Position numbers and translations under genes: made by a program | The notes under the pieces: generated by a model | The model's database searches: none | What the model saw: the letters and a program-made list of their open reading frames with translations, nothing else | Told to the model about the DNA's origin: nothing | DNA from: PALSA-505 sp035308365 | Lineage (GTDB): Bacteria > Actinomycetota > Actinomycetes > Streptosporangiales > Streptosporangiaceae | Direction of reading: 5' to 3' | Length of the DNA: 64,000 bases | NCBI GenBank assembly: GCA_035308365.1 | Contig: DATGGU010000070.1 | Coordinates: 1-64,000 of the forward strand | Part shown: piece after piece, positions 41,236-48,596 of the stretch | Layout: every line of letters begins with the position of its first letter | Numbering within the stretch: position 1 is the stretch's first letter

Positions 41236-41290
41236 CCGTCTCATATCAATGATTGTTGGTGTATATGTGAACGATTGACTTTGATAAATA
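41236..41290 (+). promoter_or_regulatory. AT-rich promoter/operator region of the arsR operon
   Basis: This is the only AT-rich stretch for several kilobases. It has ATATCAATGATTGTT and GAACGATTGACTTTGATA as imperfect inverted halves around GTGTATATG, with outermost TATCAA and TTGATA exactly symmetric, the style of ArsR/SmtB operators. It sits just upstream of the AGGAGA ribosome site of the arsR gene. The exact boundaries are inferred. Confidence 0.55.
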
Positions 41291-41301
41291 GGAGACCGGT
41301 C

Positions 41302-41718
41302 ATGATTGCCAGCGCGGGAACCGGCAGCACGGAGCTTGACGGCGGCAACCCGGCCGACTTCATCTGCTGCGCGCCGCTGTCGTCGCAGTTCTCCGTGGCC
41401 GAGGCCGCCGCCGCTGCCGCGCGTTTCGCCGCCATGGGGCACCCGCGCCGGATCCACCTGATGAACATGCTGGTCCGCAGCGGCTTCCCGGTCTGCGTCT
41501 GCGACCTCGTGTCGGCGACCGGCTGGGCACAGTCCACCGTCAGCCACCACCTCAAGCAGCTCGTGGACGTCGGCCTGCTGCACCGCCAGCAGCGCGGCAA
41601 ATGGGCCTACTACTCCGTCGACCACACCGGCCTGGCCTCTCTCGCCACCGTGGTCACCGTGCCACCGGGCGGCCTCGCGCTCGCCGGGCGCCGCCCACGG
41701 CCGGGGCAGGGCGAGTAG
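41302..41718 (+). CDS. ArsR-family metal(loid)-responsive repressor
   Basis: The 138-residue protein is an ArsR/SmtB winged helix: FAAMGHPRRIHLMNMLVRSG, PVCVCDLVSATGWAQSTVSH and HLKQLVDVGLLHRQQRGK. It carries cysteine pairs at the N-terminus (ICCAPL, C22-C23) and in the third helix (CVC, C65 and C67). In Corynebacterium ArsR the As/Sb site uses an N-terminal Cys pair plus one helix Cys (C15, C16, C55), so a thiol-metalloid site of that kind is likely; other thiophilic signals cannot be excluded. ATG 41302 follows AGGAGA. It opens the ATP-grasp/exporter operon, with two bases to the next gene. Confidence 0.85.
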   Translation: MIASAGTGSTELDGGNPADFICCAPLSSQFSVAEAAAAAARFAAMGHPRRIHLMNMLVRSGFPVCVCDLVSATGWAQSTVSHHLKQLVDVGLLHRQQRGKWAYYSVDHTGLASLATVVTVPPGGLALAGRRPRPGQGE

Positions 41719-41720
41719 CG

Positions 41721-43535
41721 ATGGACCGGCAGATCCTGTTCGTGCTGGGCGAGCACACCTGCGTGCCGTCCGACCCGCTGCGGGCCGCCGCGGCCCTGGA
41801 CTGCCGGTCCATCGTGTTCACGCCCACCGTGCCGGGGTGCGGGGACGGCGCGGCGCTGATGGACAGCGTCCAGCTCATCCGCCTCGACCGGCCCGGGGAC
41901 GCGCTCCGGCTCGCCCGCAAGTACCACGCCGAGCAGCCGCTCGACGCCGTGGTCAGCTACGAGGACGGGGCCAGCATCCTGGCCGCCCGGATCGCCGAGG
42001 ATCTCGGCCTGCCCGGTCACCCGGTCGCCGCGGCCATCGCGGCCGTGGACAAGCCGGCCATGAAGGAGCGGTTCACCGCGGCCGGCCTGCCCATCGCGCG
42101 GTACACGGTCGCCGATGACGAGGACGGCGCCGTCGCGTTCGCGCGCGAGGCCGGCTACCCGGTGGTGGTCAAGCCCTGCCGCGGCGGGGCGAGCCAGGGT
42201 GTCATGCGGGCCGACGACGAGGCCGGGCTGCGCCGCTGCTACCGGCGGCTGCGCCGGATCGTGCGCGACTACGGCCTGGACACCGGTGGCCGCCCGAACC
42301 GGATGCAGCTCGTGGAGGGCTACCTGCCCGGGGCGGAGATCTCCGTCGAGCTGATCGTGGACCGTGGCCGCCCGGTGGTCACCGCCGTATTCGAAAAGCC
42401 CAGGCCGCTGACCGGGCCGTTCTTCGAGGAGACCATCTACCTGACCCCGGCCAGGCTGCCCGCCGCCCAGCAGGCCCAGGCCGAGGCGCTGGCCATCGAC
42501 GCCGCCGCCGCGCTCGGCCTGCGGCACGGCCCGGCGCACTGCGAGATCCGGGTCACCGATGACGGGCTCTACCTGCTCGAGGTCGCCGGCCGGCTGCTCG
42601 GCGGGGCGTGTGCCCGGGCGTTCGGCGACTGCCTCGGCGCCGGCATCCACCCGCTGCTGCTGCGGCTGGCCATGGGGGAGGCGGTCGAACTGCCGTCCCG
42701 CGACCCGGCGCGGCCGGTGGCGGCGGCAATGATGCTTCCGGTGCCCGGCGAGGGGCGCTTGGTCGCCTTGCACGGAGTGGACAGAGCCCGCCGCGTGCCG
42801 GGTGTCACCGATGTGACCGAAGCCGGCTGTCCTGGCGACATCATCGTCCCCTTCCCCGAGCAGGCCTGCTACGCGGTGGGCTTCATCGGCGCCGCCGGGG
42901 CCACCCATGAGCAGGTCGAAGATGCCCTGGCCTGGGCGGCCGCCAGCATTTCGGTGGAACTGGCCCCGCTGGAGTGCCAGCGCTGGACCCGGCGGCTCGA
43001 CGGCGCCGCCTGGCCGGCCGATCCGGGCGCCGCAGTCCTGTGGCTGGCCGGTCTGCCGGCCGATGAGGCCAGGCGGCTGGCCGTGTCCCATGTGGCCGAG
43101 ATCATGTTCGGCGAACTGCCCGGGCCCGAGGCGCTCAGCGCGGCGGAATGCACCGTCGCCGGGGAGTGCGAGCGGGGCGAGTTCGCCGGGGTCTGCCTGC
43201 CGGGTAAGGGTGTCATGCTCGGGGTCATCAGCGGCGAGACAGGCTACCTGTTCTGCTTCGGGGTGCTGCCGGAACTGCGCCGGGCCGGCCATGGGCCGGC
43301 CTTGATGGCCGCCCAGCTCGCTGCCTTCGCCCGCCGCGGCGTCCGTGTGGTGGTGGCAGAGACCGACCCGAGGCCGGGGCGGCGCAGTGCGGCGCTGCTG
43401 CGCCGGTTCGGGTTCGTGCCCGAGCCGTCCACGGGCCCGGCTGAGTCACGGGTCTACAGCTGCGCTCTGGACGTCACCGATCAGCTCGCGGGGGAGGTGA
43501 CCGATGCAGACTGCGCCGATGCCTGCGATTGCTGA
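41721..43535 (+). CDS. ATP-grasp ligase fused to a GNAT acetyltransferase-like domain
   Basis: This 604-residue protein has an ATP-grasp ligase of the carboxylate-amine type in residues about 1-410: AGYPVVVKPCRGGASQGV with the nucleotide lysine K151, QLVEGYLPGAEISVELI and HCEIRVTDDGLYLLEVAGR with magnesium-binding acidic residues. Residues about 440-590 hold a GNAT-like fold with the acetyl-CoA loop VLPELRRAGHGPALM and a C-terminal RRFGFVPEP strand. Ligases of this type join amino acids or peptides with ATP. The end is cysteine-rich (DADCADACDC). The gene is coupled to a PLP decarboxylase by a 32-base overlap. Substrate is unknown. Confidence 0.85.
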   Translation: MDRQILFVLGEHTCVPSDPLRAAAALDCRSIVFTPTVPGCGDGAALMDSVQLIRLDRPGDALRLARKYHAEQPLDAVVSYEDGASILAARIAEDLGLPGHPVAAAIAAVDKPAMKERFTAAGLPIARYTVADDEDGAVAFAREAGYPVVVKPCRGGASQGVMRADDEAGLRRCYRRLRRIVRDYGLDTGGRPNRMQLVEGYLPGAEISVELIVDRGRPVVTAVFEKPRPLTGPFFEETIYLTPARLPAAQQAQAEALAIDAAAALGLRHGPAHCEIRVTDDGLYLLEVAGRLLGGACARAFGDCLGAGIHPLLLRLAMGEAVELPSRDPARPVAAAMMLPVPGEGRLVALHGVDRARRVPGVTDVTEAGCPGDIIVPFPEQACYAVGFIGAAGATHEQVEDALAWAAASISVELAPLECQRWTRRLDGAAWPADPGAAVLWLAGLPADEARRLAVSHVAEIMFGELPGPEALSAAECTVAGECERGEFAGVCLPGKGVMLGVISGETGYLFCFGVLPELRRAGHGPALMAAQLAAFARRGVRVVVAETDPRPGRRSAALLRRFGFVPEPSTGPAESRVYSCALDVTDQLAGEVTDADCADACDC

Positions 43536-44748
43536 AGCGCTCACCGAGGCCGCCGTCCGCTACGGCACACCGGCCTACGTCTACGACCTGGCCGGCATCC
43601 GCAGCCGGATAGAACGCCTGATCCGGGTGCTGCCGCCGGGAATCGGGATCAGGTACTCGGTCAAGGCCAACCCGGCCCTGGCGGTCTGCCGGGTGATCGC
43701 CGAGGCCGGCCTGGACGCCGAGGTCTCATCGGACGGCGAACTGGCCGTCGCCCTGGAGGCCGGGTTCCGGCCGGACCAGATCCTGGTCAGCGGGCCGTAC
43801 AAGGAGCCGAGCCTGCTGGACCGGCTGGCCAGCCTGCCCGGCGTGCTGATCTCGGTCGACTCGCTCAGCGAACTCGGCGAGCTCACCACCCACCCGGCTC
43901 CGCTGCGCACGGGCGGCGGGATCGTGCTGCGGCTGCGGCCCGACTACCCGGCCGCCGGGGAGATGCCCGGCGGCCCTGAGCACCGGTTCGGCATCCCGGC
44001 CGGCCAGTTGAGCACCGGGGCCATCCGGCCGGCCGTGCGGTGCCTGGGATTCCACGTTTACGGCGGTTCACAGATCCTGGACAGCGCGCTGGCCGCCCGC
44101 AACCTGAACAACGCCCACGACCTGGCCATGCGGATGGCGAAGCGGCTCGGCCTCAGGCCGCGGGTGGTCAACCTCGGCGGCGGCTTCGGCGTTCCCTACC
44201 ACCAGGGCGTCCAAGAACTCGACCTCGCCCCCGCCGCCGCGGCGCTCGGCGCGATGATGGCCGCAGACCCGGGAACGACGCTGATCCTGGAGCTGGGCCG
44301 CTACCTGGTCGCCGAGGCCGGCTGGTACCTGACCCGGGTGGTGCACGAGCAGACGCTCGGCCACAGGCCCGCGGTCGTCGTGGACGGCGGCATCCACCAC
44401 CGGCCCGACCTGTGCGGTCTCGGCCTGGCCCGGTGCTGCGCTCCGCCGGTGCTGCTCGGGCCGCCCAGAGGCGGCGCCCGGCCGACCGCCGTGCTTGGCT
44501 GCCTGTGCCTGCCCTGGGACATCCTGGCCAACGGCGCGATGCTGCCCGCCCTGCACACCGGCGACATCCTCGCCTTCCCCACCGCGGGGGCCTACGGCCT
44601 CACCGCCGCGCCGTCGGCCTTCCTCGGTCACCGCCTGCCCGCCGAGATAAGCCTGGACAACGGGAGCCTGGCGCTGCTGCCGCCCTCGCAGCCACCCCTG
44701 CTGCCGCCCACCGCCATCTCCCGGGTCCTGGCCATGGGCACGCCATGA
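43504..44748 (+). CDS. Group IV PLP-dependent decarboxylase (DAP/ornithine type)
   Basis: The 414-residue protein has the alanine-racemase/decarboxylase fold with TPAYVYDLAGIRSRIERL, the PLP lysine in YSVKANPALA (K54), LDAEVSSDGELAVAL, FHVYGGSQIL, VVNLGGGFGVPYH and ELGRYLVAEAGWYLTRVV. Near the C-terminus, where diaminopimelate decarboxylases read CESGD, this one has GCLCLPWDILANGAMLP. It is therefore related to, but not a plain, LysA. It probably decarboxylates an amino acid or C-terminal residue in the pathway with the ATP-grasp ligase. Start ATG 43504 lies inside the ligase gene; ATG 43519 is possible. Confidence 0.85.
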   Translation: MQTAPMPAIAEALTEAAVRYGTPAYVYDLAGIRSRIERLIRVLPPGIGIRYSVKANPALAVCRVIAEAGLDAEVSSDGELAVALEAGFRPDQILVSGPYKEPSLLDRLASLPGVLISVDSLSELGELTTHPAPLRTGGGIVLRLRPDYPAAGEMPGGPEHRFGIPAGQLSTGAIRPAVRCLGFHVYGGSQILDSALAARNLNNAHDLAMRMAKRLGLRPRVVNLGGGFGVPYHQGVQELDLAPAAAALGAMMAADPGTTLILELGRYLVAEAGWYLTRVVHEQTLGHRPAVVVDGGIHHRPDLCGLGLARCCAPPVLLGPPRGGARPTAVLGCLCLPWDILANGAMLPALHTGDILAFPTAGAYGLTAAPSAFLGHRLPAEISLDNGSLALLPPSQPPLLPPTAISRVLAMGTP

Positions 44749-44927
44749 CCCCGCCCGGCCCGCGCGGCCTGTTCGGCGATGAGGGGCGGCGCCTGCTCGA
44801 TGAGCAGCAGGCGCACCTGTTCCCCCCGTCCGTGCGGCCGGCCTTCCTGCGGCTGCTGTGGGCGGCCCTGGCGGCGCTCGCCATCGGCGTCGCCATGGTG
44901 ATCATCGCCATCGGCGGGCTGTCATGA
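44745..44927 (+). CDS. Small single-helix membrane protein
   Basis: A 60-residue protein: a polar N-terminal half (GLFGDEGRRLLDEQQAHL) and one transmembrane helix (LLWAALAALAIGVAMVIIAI). The ATG overlaps the decarboxylase stop and its own stop overlaps the ABC exporter start, so it is clearly translated with them. Its shape recalls the N-terminal end of an HlyD-like adaptor, without the rest; it may be a small partner of the exporter. No family is recognised. Confidence 0.7.
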   Translation: MTPPGPRGLFGDEGRRLLDEQQAHLFPPSVRPAFLRLLWAALAALAIGVAMVIIAIGGLS

Positions 44928-47170
44928 CCGCGGGCAGGGTGCCGGTGATCCTGCAGGGCAGCGAGGCCGAATGCGCCGCGGCCTGCCTGGCGATGGTGGC
45001 CACCCACCACGGGCACCACCTGACCCTGCGCGAATCACGGGAGATCTGTGCCGTCGGCCGCGACGGGGCCAGCGCCGCGGCCCTGGCCCGGGCCGCCCGG
45101 GACATCGGCCTGGCCGTCGAGGCCCGGCGGCCCGCCCCGGGCGTCCTGCGGGACCTGCCGCTGCCCGCCCTCGCCCACTGGGGCAGCGACCACTTCGTCG
45201 TCGTGGAACGCGTCACCCGGCGCCGTGTCCGCATCGTCGACCCGGCGCGTGGCCGCCGCAGCATGACCGCCGGGGAATTCGGCACAAGCGCCGGCCGGGT
45301 GCTGCTCACCGCGCGGCCGGGCCCGGAGTTTTCCCGGCGGGCGGCCACCAGCGCACCGTTCTGGCGCCGGTACGCCGCCGCCCTGCTGCGGATGCCGGGC
45401 ACCAGGCTCCCGCTCGCCCAGCTGCTCGGCGTGGGCCTGATCGTCCAGTTGCTCGGGCTCGCCGTGCCGGCCGTGGTCCTCACCGTCATCGGCAGGGTCA
45501 TCCCGTCGCGGGCCGGGTCGGTGCTGCCGCTGCTCGGCGCCGGCCTGGTGATGGTGGTCGCGGCCCAGTTGCTGACCGGCTACCTGCGCGGGTCCCTCAT
45601 CATCTACCTGCAGGGGCGGCTCGACACCCAGGCGATGATCAGCTTCTGCGCGCACCTGGTCCGGCTGCCGCTGGGCTACTTCCAGCGGCGCAGGACCGGC
45701 GACATCATGCTGCGGGCGTGGAGCATCGCCGGGCTGCGCGAGCTGCTCACCGCCCAGACCCTCAGCGCCCTGCTCGACCTGCTCATGATCGTCGTCTACC
45801 TGGCCGTGATGGCGGTGGCCGACCTGCCGATCGCGCTGGTGGTGTTCGCCGTCGTGGCCGCACAGGTGGGGCTGCTCGCGGTGACCCTGCCGCTGGCCCG
45901 GGACCGGGTCTCGGCCGAGCTGGCCACCCAGGCCGAGGCCTACGGCCAGCTGGCCGAGACCATCGAGGGCATCACCACGGTGAAGGCCGCCGCGGCCGAG
46001 CAGCGCGTCCTGGACCGGTGGTCGCTGCTGTTCCTGCCGTGGATGCGGGCGACCCTGCGCCGCGCCCAGGTATCGGCGGCGGCCGAGGCGGTCTCCGGGG
46101 CGCTGCGGACCCTGGCACCGCTGGCCGTGCTGTGGCTGGCCACCTCCAGGGTGCTCGACGGCAGCCTGCCGGTGGCAACGGCGATGGCCCTGACCTGGCT
46201 TGCCTCGGCGATCGTCGTGCCGTTGTCGGTGCTGGCCGCGAACGGCCAGCGGATGCAGCTGGCCGGCGCCCAGATGCAGCGCCTGGCCGACGTGCTGGAC
46301 ACCCCCGGCGAGCCGCCGCCGGGCGCGCCACCGGGGAACGCAACGGCGGCCCGGGTCGAGCTGCGCGGGGTCAGCTTCCGCTACGACCCCTACAGCCCGC
46401 TGGCGCTCCGGGACCTGTCGGTCGCCATCGAGCCGGGCAGCAAGGTGGCGATCGTCGGCGCGTCGGGTGCGGGCAAGACGACGCTGGGGCTGCTCATCCT
46501 GGGCCTGCACCGGCCCAGCCAGGGCAGCGTCTGGGTGGACGGCACCGACCTGGCCACCGTCGGTGCCGCCGCCGTGCGCGCCAGGATCGGCACGGTGCTG
46601 CAGGACCCGTTCGTGTTCTCCGGCACGATCGGCAGCAACATCGCCTTCGGCGACCCGGCGATCACCCCGGCCGGCATCGAGCAGGCCGCCCGGCTGGCCT
46701 GCCTGCACCGTGACGTCATGGCACTGCCACAGGGTTACCAGACCCGGCTCGGCGAGCGGGGGGCCGGCCTGTCCGGCGGGCAGCGCCAGCGCCTGGCCAT
46801 CGCCCGGGCCATCGTGGCCCGGCCCTCGATGCTGCTGCTCGACGAGGCCACCAGCCATCTCGACGCGGTGACCGAGGCGGCCATCCACCGCAACCTGGCC
46901 ACGCTGGACTGCACCCAGATCATCATTGCCCACCGGCTGAGCACCGTCCGCGACGCCGATCTCATCCTCGTGCTTGACAGCGGGCAGCTCGCCGAGAGCG
47001 GCACCCACGCCGAACTGCTCACCCGCGACGGCTGTTACGCATCGCTGGTGGGTTCCCAGCTCCGTCAGAAAAGCCCTCTCCCGCAGGACCGCGACGGCGG
47101 GAAAGCCGTGCCGGTGGGCGCGGCGGCCCCCGGGACTTCAGGAACCGGCGACACCCAGGGAAGGAGGTGA
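44924..47170 (+). CDS. C39 peptidase-containing ABC peptide exporter
   Basis: The 748-residue protein combines three parts. Residues 1-125 are a C39 bacteriocin-processing peptidase with Q11, catalytic C17 in QGSEAECAAACLAMV, H90 in DHFVVVE and D106 in IVDPARG. Residues about 140-430 are a six-helix ABC membrane domain. Residues about 480-720 are the ATPase: IVGASGAGKTTLGL, LSGGQRQRLAIARAI, MLLLDEATSHLD, HRLSTVRDAD. Such PCAT transporters cut a leader after Gly-Gly and export the core. The following gene encodes just such a substrate. It overlaps the small membrane protein gene by four bases. Confidence 0.92.
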   Translation: MTAGRVPVILQGSEAECAAACLAMVATHHGHHLTLRESREICAVGRDGASAAALARAARDIGLAVEARRPAPGVLRDLPLPALAHWGSDHFVVVERVTRRRVRIVDPARGRRSMTAGEFGTSAGRVLLTARPGPEFSRRAATSAPFWRRYAAALLRMPGTRLPLAQLLGVGLIVQLLGLAVPAVVLTVIGRVIPSRAGSVLPLLGAGLVMVVAAQLLTGYLRGSLIIYLQGRLDTQAMISFCAHLVRLPLGYFQRRRTGDIMLRAWSIAGLRELLTAQTLSALLDLLMIVVYLAVMAVADLPIALVVFAVVAAQVGLLAVTLPLARDRVSAELATQAEAYGQLAETIEGITTVKAAAAEQRVLDRWSLLFLPWMRATLRRAQVSAAAEAVSGALRTLAPLAVLWLATSRVLDGSLPVATAMALTWLASAIVVPLSVLAANGQRMQLAGAQMQRLADVLDTPGEPPPGAPPGNATAARVELRGVSFRYDPYSPLALRDLSVAIEPGSKVAIVGASGAGKTTLGLLILGLHRPSQGSVWVDGTDLATVGAAAVRARIGTVLQDPFVFSGTIGSNIAFGDPAITPAGIEQAARLACLHRDVMALPQGYQTRLGERGAGLSGGQRQRLAIARAIVARPSMLLLDEATSHLDAVTEAAIHRNLATLDCTQIIIAHRLSTVRDADLILVLDSGQLAESGTHAELLTRDGCYASLVGSQLRQKSPLPQDRDGGKAVPVGAAAPGTSGTGDTQGRR
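47161..47170 (+). promoter_or_regulatory. Ribosome binding site of the precursor peptide gene
   Basis: AAGGAGGTGA is a full match to the 16S anti-Shine-Dalgarno, six bases before ATG 47177, and includes the TGA stop of the exporter gene. It is the strongest ribosome site in the window and predicts high translation of the peptide. Confidence 0.85.
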
Positions 47171-47176
47171 GGACAC

Positions 47177-47305
47177 ATGGCCATCACCGGCAGGTCGGAC
47201 GCCGAGGCGGAGATCTCAGCGACGCTCAGCGACGCGGAGCTCGAAGACATCGTCGGCGGCGCCTCTCCCCACGTGGTCTGCTGTGGCAGCAACTGCGTGA
47301 CGTGA
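47177..47305 (+). CDS. Ribosomal peptide precursor with double-glycine leader
   Basis: This 42-residue gene has a leader of 28 residues ending LSDAELEDIVGG, the double-glycine form recognised by C39 peptidases, and a 14-residue core, ASPHVVCCGSNCVT. The core has three cysteines (C35, C36, C40), one serine pair position and a His. Leaders of this form are used by lanthipeptides, Nif11-type and other RiPPs. The ABC exporter with a C39 domain is immediately upstream. No LanM, LanB, YcaO or lasso cyclase is nearby, so the core may be modified by the linked ATP-grasp/GNAT, decarboxylase or radical SAM enzymes, or leave as a disulfide or metal-binding peptide. That step is inference; the peptide and its processing site are clear. 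Confidence 0.8.
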   Translation: MAITGRSDAEAEISATLSDAELEDIVGGASPHVVCCGSNCVT

Positions 47306-47324
47306 CAGGTCCTTGCCAGACCGG

Positions 47325-47359
47325 CGGCGGGCAGGCGGGTGGAAGCCGCCTGCCCGCCG
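47325..47359 (+). terminator. Hairpin terminator after the precursor peptide
   Basis: CGGCGGGCAGGCGG and CCGCCTGCCCGCCG form a perfect 14-bp stem with a seven-base loop, 19 bases past the stop. It ends the operon that began at the arsR gene. Confidence 0.8.
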
Positions 47360-47405
47360 GCTCAACAGACTCCCGCAGGCTGTCGCGGACGGGAGCCTGG
47401 CCTGG

Positions 47406-48008
47406 TCAATCAGGCGGGACGTTCCAGGTGGTGATGACCGGGACGTCGTGCTCGGTGCCGAGCGTACTGCAGGTGCCGGTGTCCAGCCTGAACAGGCGGC
47501 CCGCGGCCGGTTCCAGGCCGAGCCAGCGCGCGGTCAGCACGCGCAGCACATGGCCGTGCGCCACGAGCGCCACGTCGCCGGCCGGCCCGGCCGGCCCGCC
47601 CAGCAGCGGCCTCACCCGGCTCAGCACCGCGTCGGCCCTGGCCCCGACCTGAGCGACGGTCTCACCGGGATGTTTCGCGTCCCCGGGGATCACCCCGTCG
47701 CGCCACAGGTACCAGCCCGGCCGGCCGGCCTGGATCTCCGCCGTGGTGCGGCCCTCGTAACCGCCGTAATCCCACTCCCACAGGTCCGGATCGGGCTTGG
47801 CGGCCGGCAGCCCGGCCAGTTCGGCCGTGCGCACCGCGCGCTGGGCCGGGCTGGTGAAGACGGCCACGATCCGCCGCCGCGCCAGCATCGGGGCGAGCGA
47901 GGCCGCGGCGGCCTCACCGCGCGGGGTGAGCGGTATGTCGGTGCGGCCGGTGTGCCGGCCGTTCGCGCTCCACTCGGTTTCACCGTGCCTGAGCAGGATC
48001 AGTCCCAT
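47406..48008 (-). CDS. Histidine-phosphatase (phosphoglycerate-mutase-like) protein
   Basis: The 200-residue protein has the RHG motif LILLRHGETEWSANGRHTGR, the arginine in FTSPAQRAVRTAEL, the catalytic acid region DLWEWDYGGYEGRT and the second histidine in LVAHGHVLRVL. It acts as a phosphomonoesterase in the dPGM branch; which metabolite is unknown. It reads away from the peptide operon and is separated from the copper-chaperone-like gene by 25 bases, possibly with it in one unit. Confidence 0.9.
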   Translation of the reverse strand: MGLILLRHGETEWSANGRHTGRTDIPLTPRGEAAAASLAPMLARRRIVAVFTSPAQRAVRTAELAGLPAAKPDPDLWEWDYGGYEGRTTAEIQAGRPGWYLWRDGVIPGDAKHPGETVAQVGARADAVLSRVRPLLGGPAGPAGDVALVAHGHVLRVLTARWLGLEPAAGRLFRLDTGTCSTLGTEHDVPVITTWNVPPD

Positions 48009-48033
48009 GGGCCACCATCTTCGCCGGCCCGGA

Positions 48034-48537
48034 TCAGCCGAAGTTCATGTAGGTGTTGCCGCCGCTGGTGTCCTGGGGATTGGTGACCAGTGCGCTCACG
48101 CTCAGCAGGCCGGCCGAGCGGAATCTCAGGGTGAGCGTGATCACCTTGCCGTTGTGCATGGCCCCGGCCCCGGTGATCACCAGATGCGGGCCGTCCGGGA
48201 CGAGCCGGATGATGCCGTGCGCCGGGATGCCGATGGCCGGCACGGTGCGCATGGCGCCGCCGTCTGCGGGCACCTGGAAGCTGACCCGGCCACCGGCGCT
48301 CAGCCGGGCCGATACCAGGCTGTCCCGGCCGCCGTTGTTCCTGATCGCCAGGTAGACATCGGTGGTTCCCGGCGTGATCGGCAGCGGCACGTACGCGGTC
48401 GCCGCCTGGATCGCCGGGGTCCGGCCCTGGCCCGCCGACGCCGTGGCGGCGCAGCCGGCGGTGCCCAGGGCGGCGGCGAGTGCACAGGCGCTCGCCGCCG
48501 CCTTCGGGGCACGGGCCCGGCCGCGCGATATGAGCAT
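48034..48537 (-). CDS. PCuAC-like copper chaperone lipoprotein with lost ligands
   Basis: This 167-residue protein has a lipobox (ALAAALGTAGC), then a single PCuAC (DUF461) domain: VYLAIRNNGGRDSLVSARL, RLVPDGPHLVITGAGAM, GKVITLTLRFRSAG. PCuAC proteins deliver Cu(I) to cytochrome oxidase outside the membrane with a H-x10-M-x21-H-x-M site. Here the first histidine position reads Q (VSFQV), the first methionine (GGAM) and second histidine (GPHL) remain, and the last methionine is V. Two of four ligands are therefore gone and Cu binding is doubtful. The C-terminus (NPQDTSGGNTYMNFG) is extended. Confidence 0.8.
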   Translation of the reverse strand: MLISRGRARAPKAAASACALAAALGTAGCAATASAGQGRTPAIQAATAYVPLPITPGTTDVYLAIRNNGGRDSLVSARLSAGGRVSFQVPADGGAMRTVPAIGIPAHGIIRLVPDGPHLVITGAGAMHNGKVITLTLRFRSAGLLSVSALVTNPQDTSGGNTYMNFG

Positions 48538-48596
48538 CGTGGGGTCCTCGGGGTTCGCATTGCTGACGATGCACCCACCGTACCGCCGGGCCGGGA

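Noticed and set aside
41302..47305. Class II lanthipeptide cluster
   Set aside because: The leader would fit, but no LanM-like gene is present in the window and the core is very short with three Cys and only one Ser and one terminal Thr besides the Ser at position 2.
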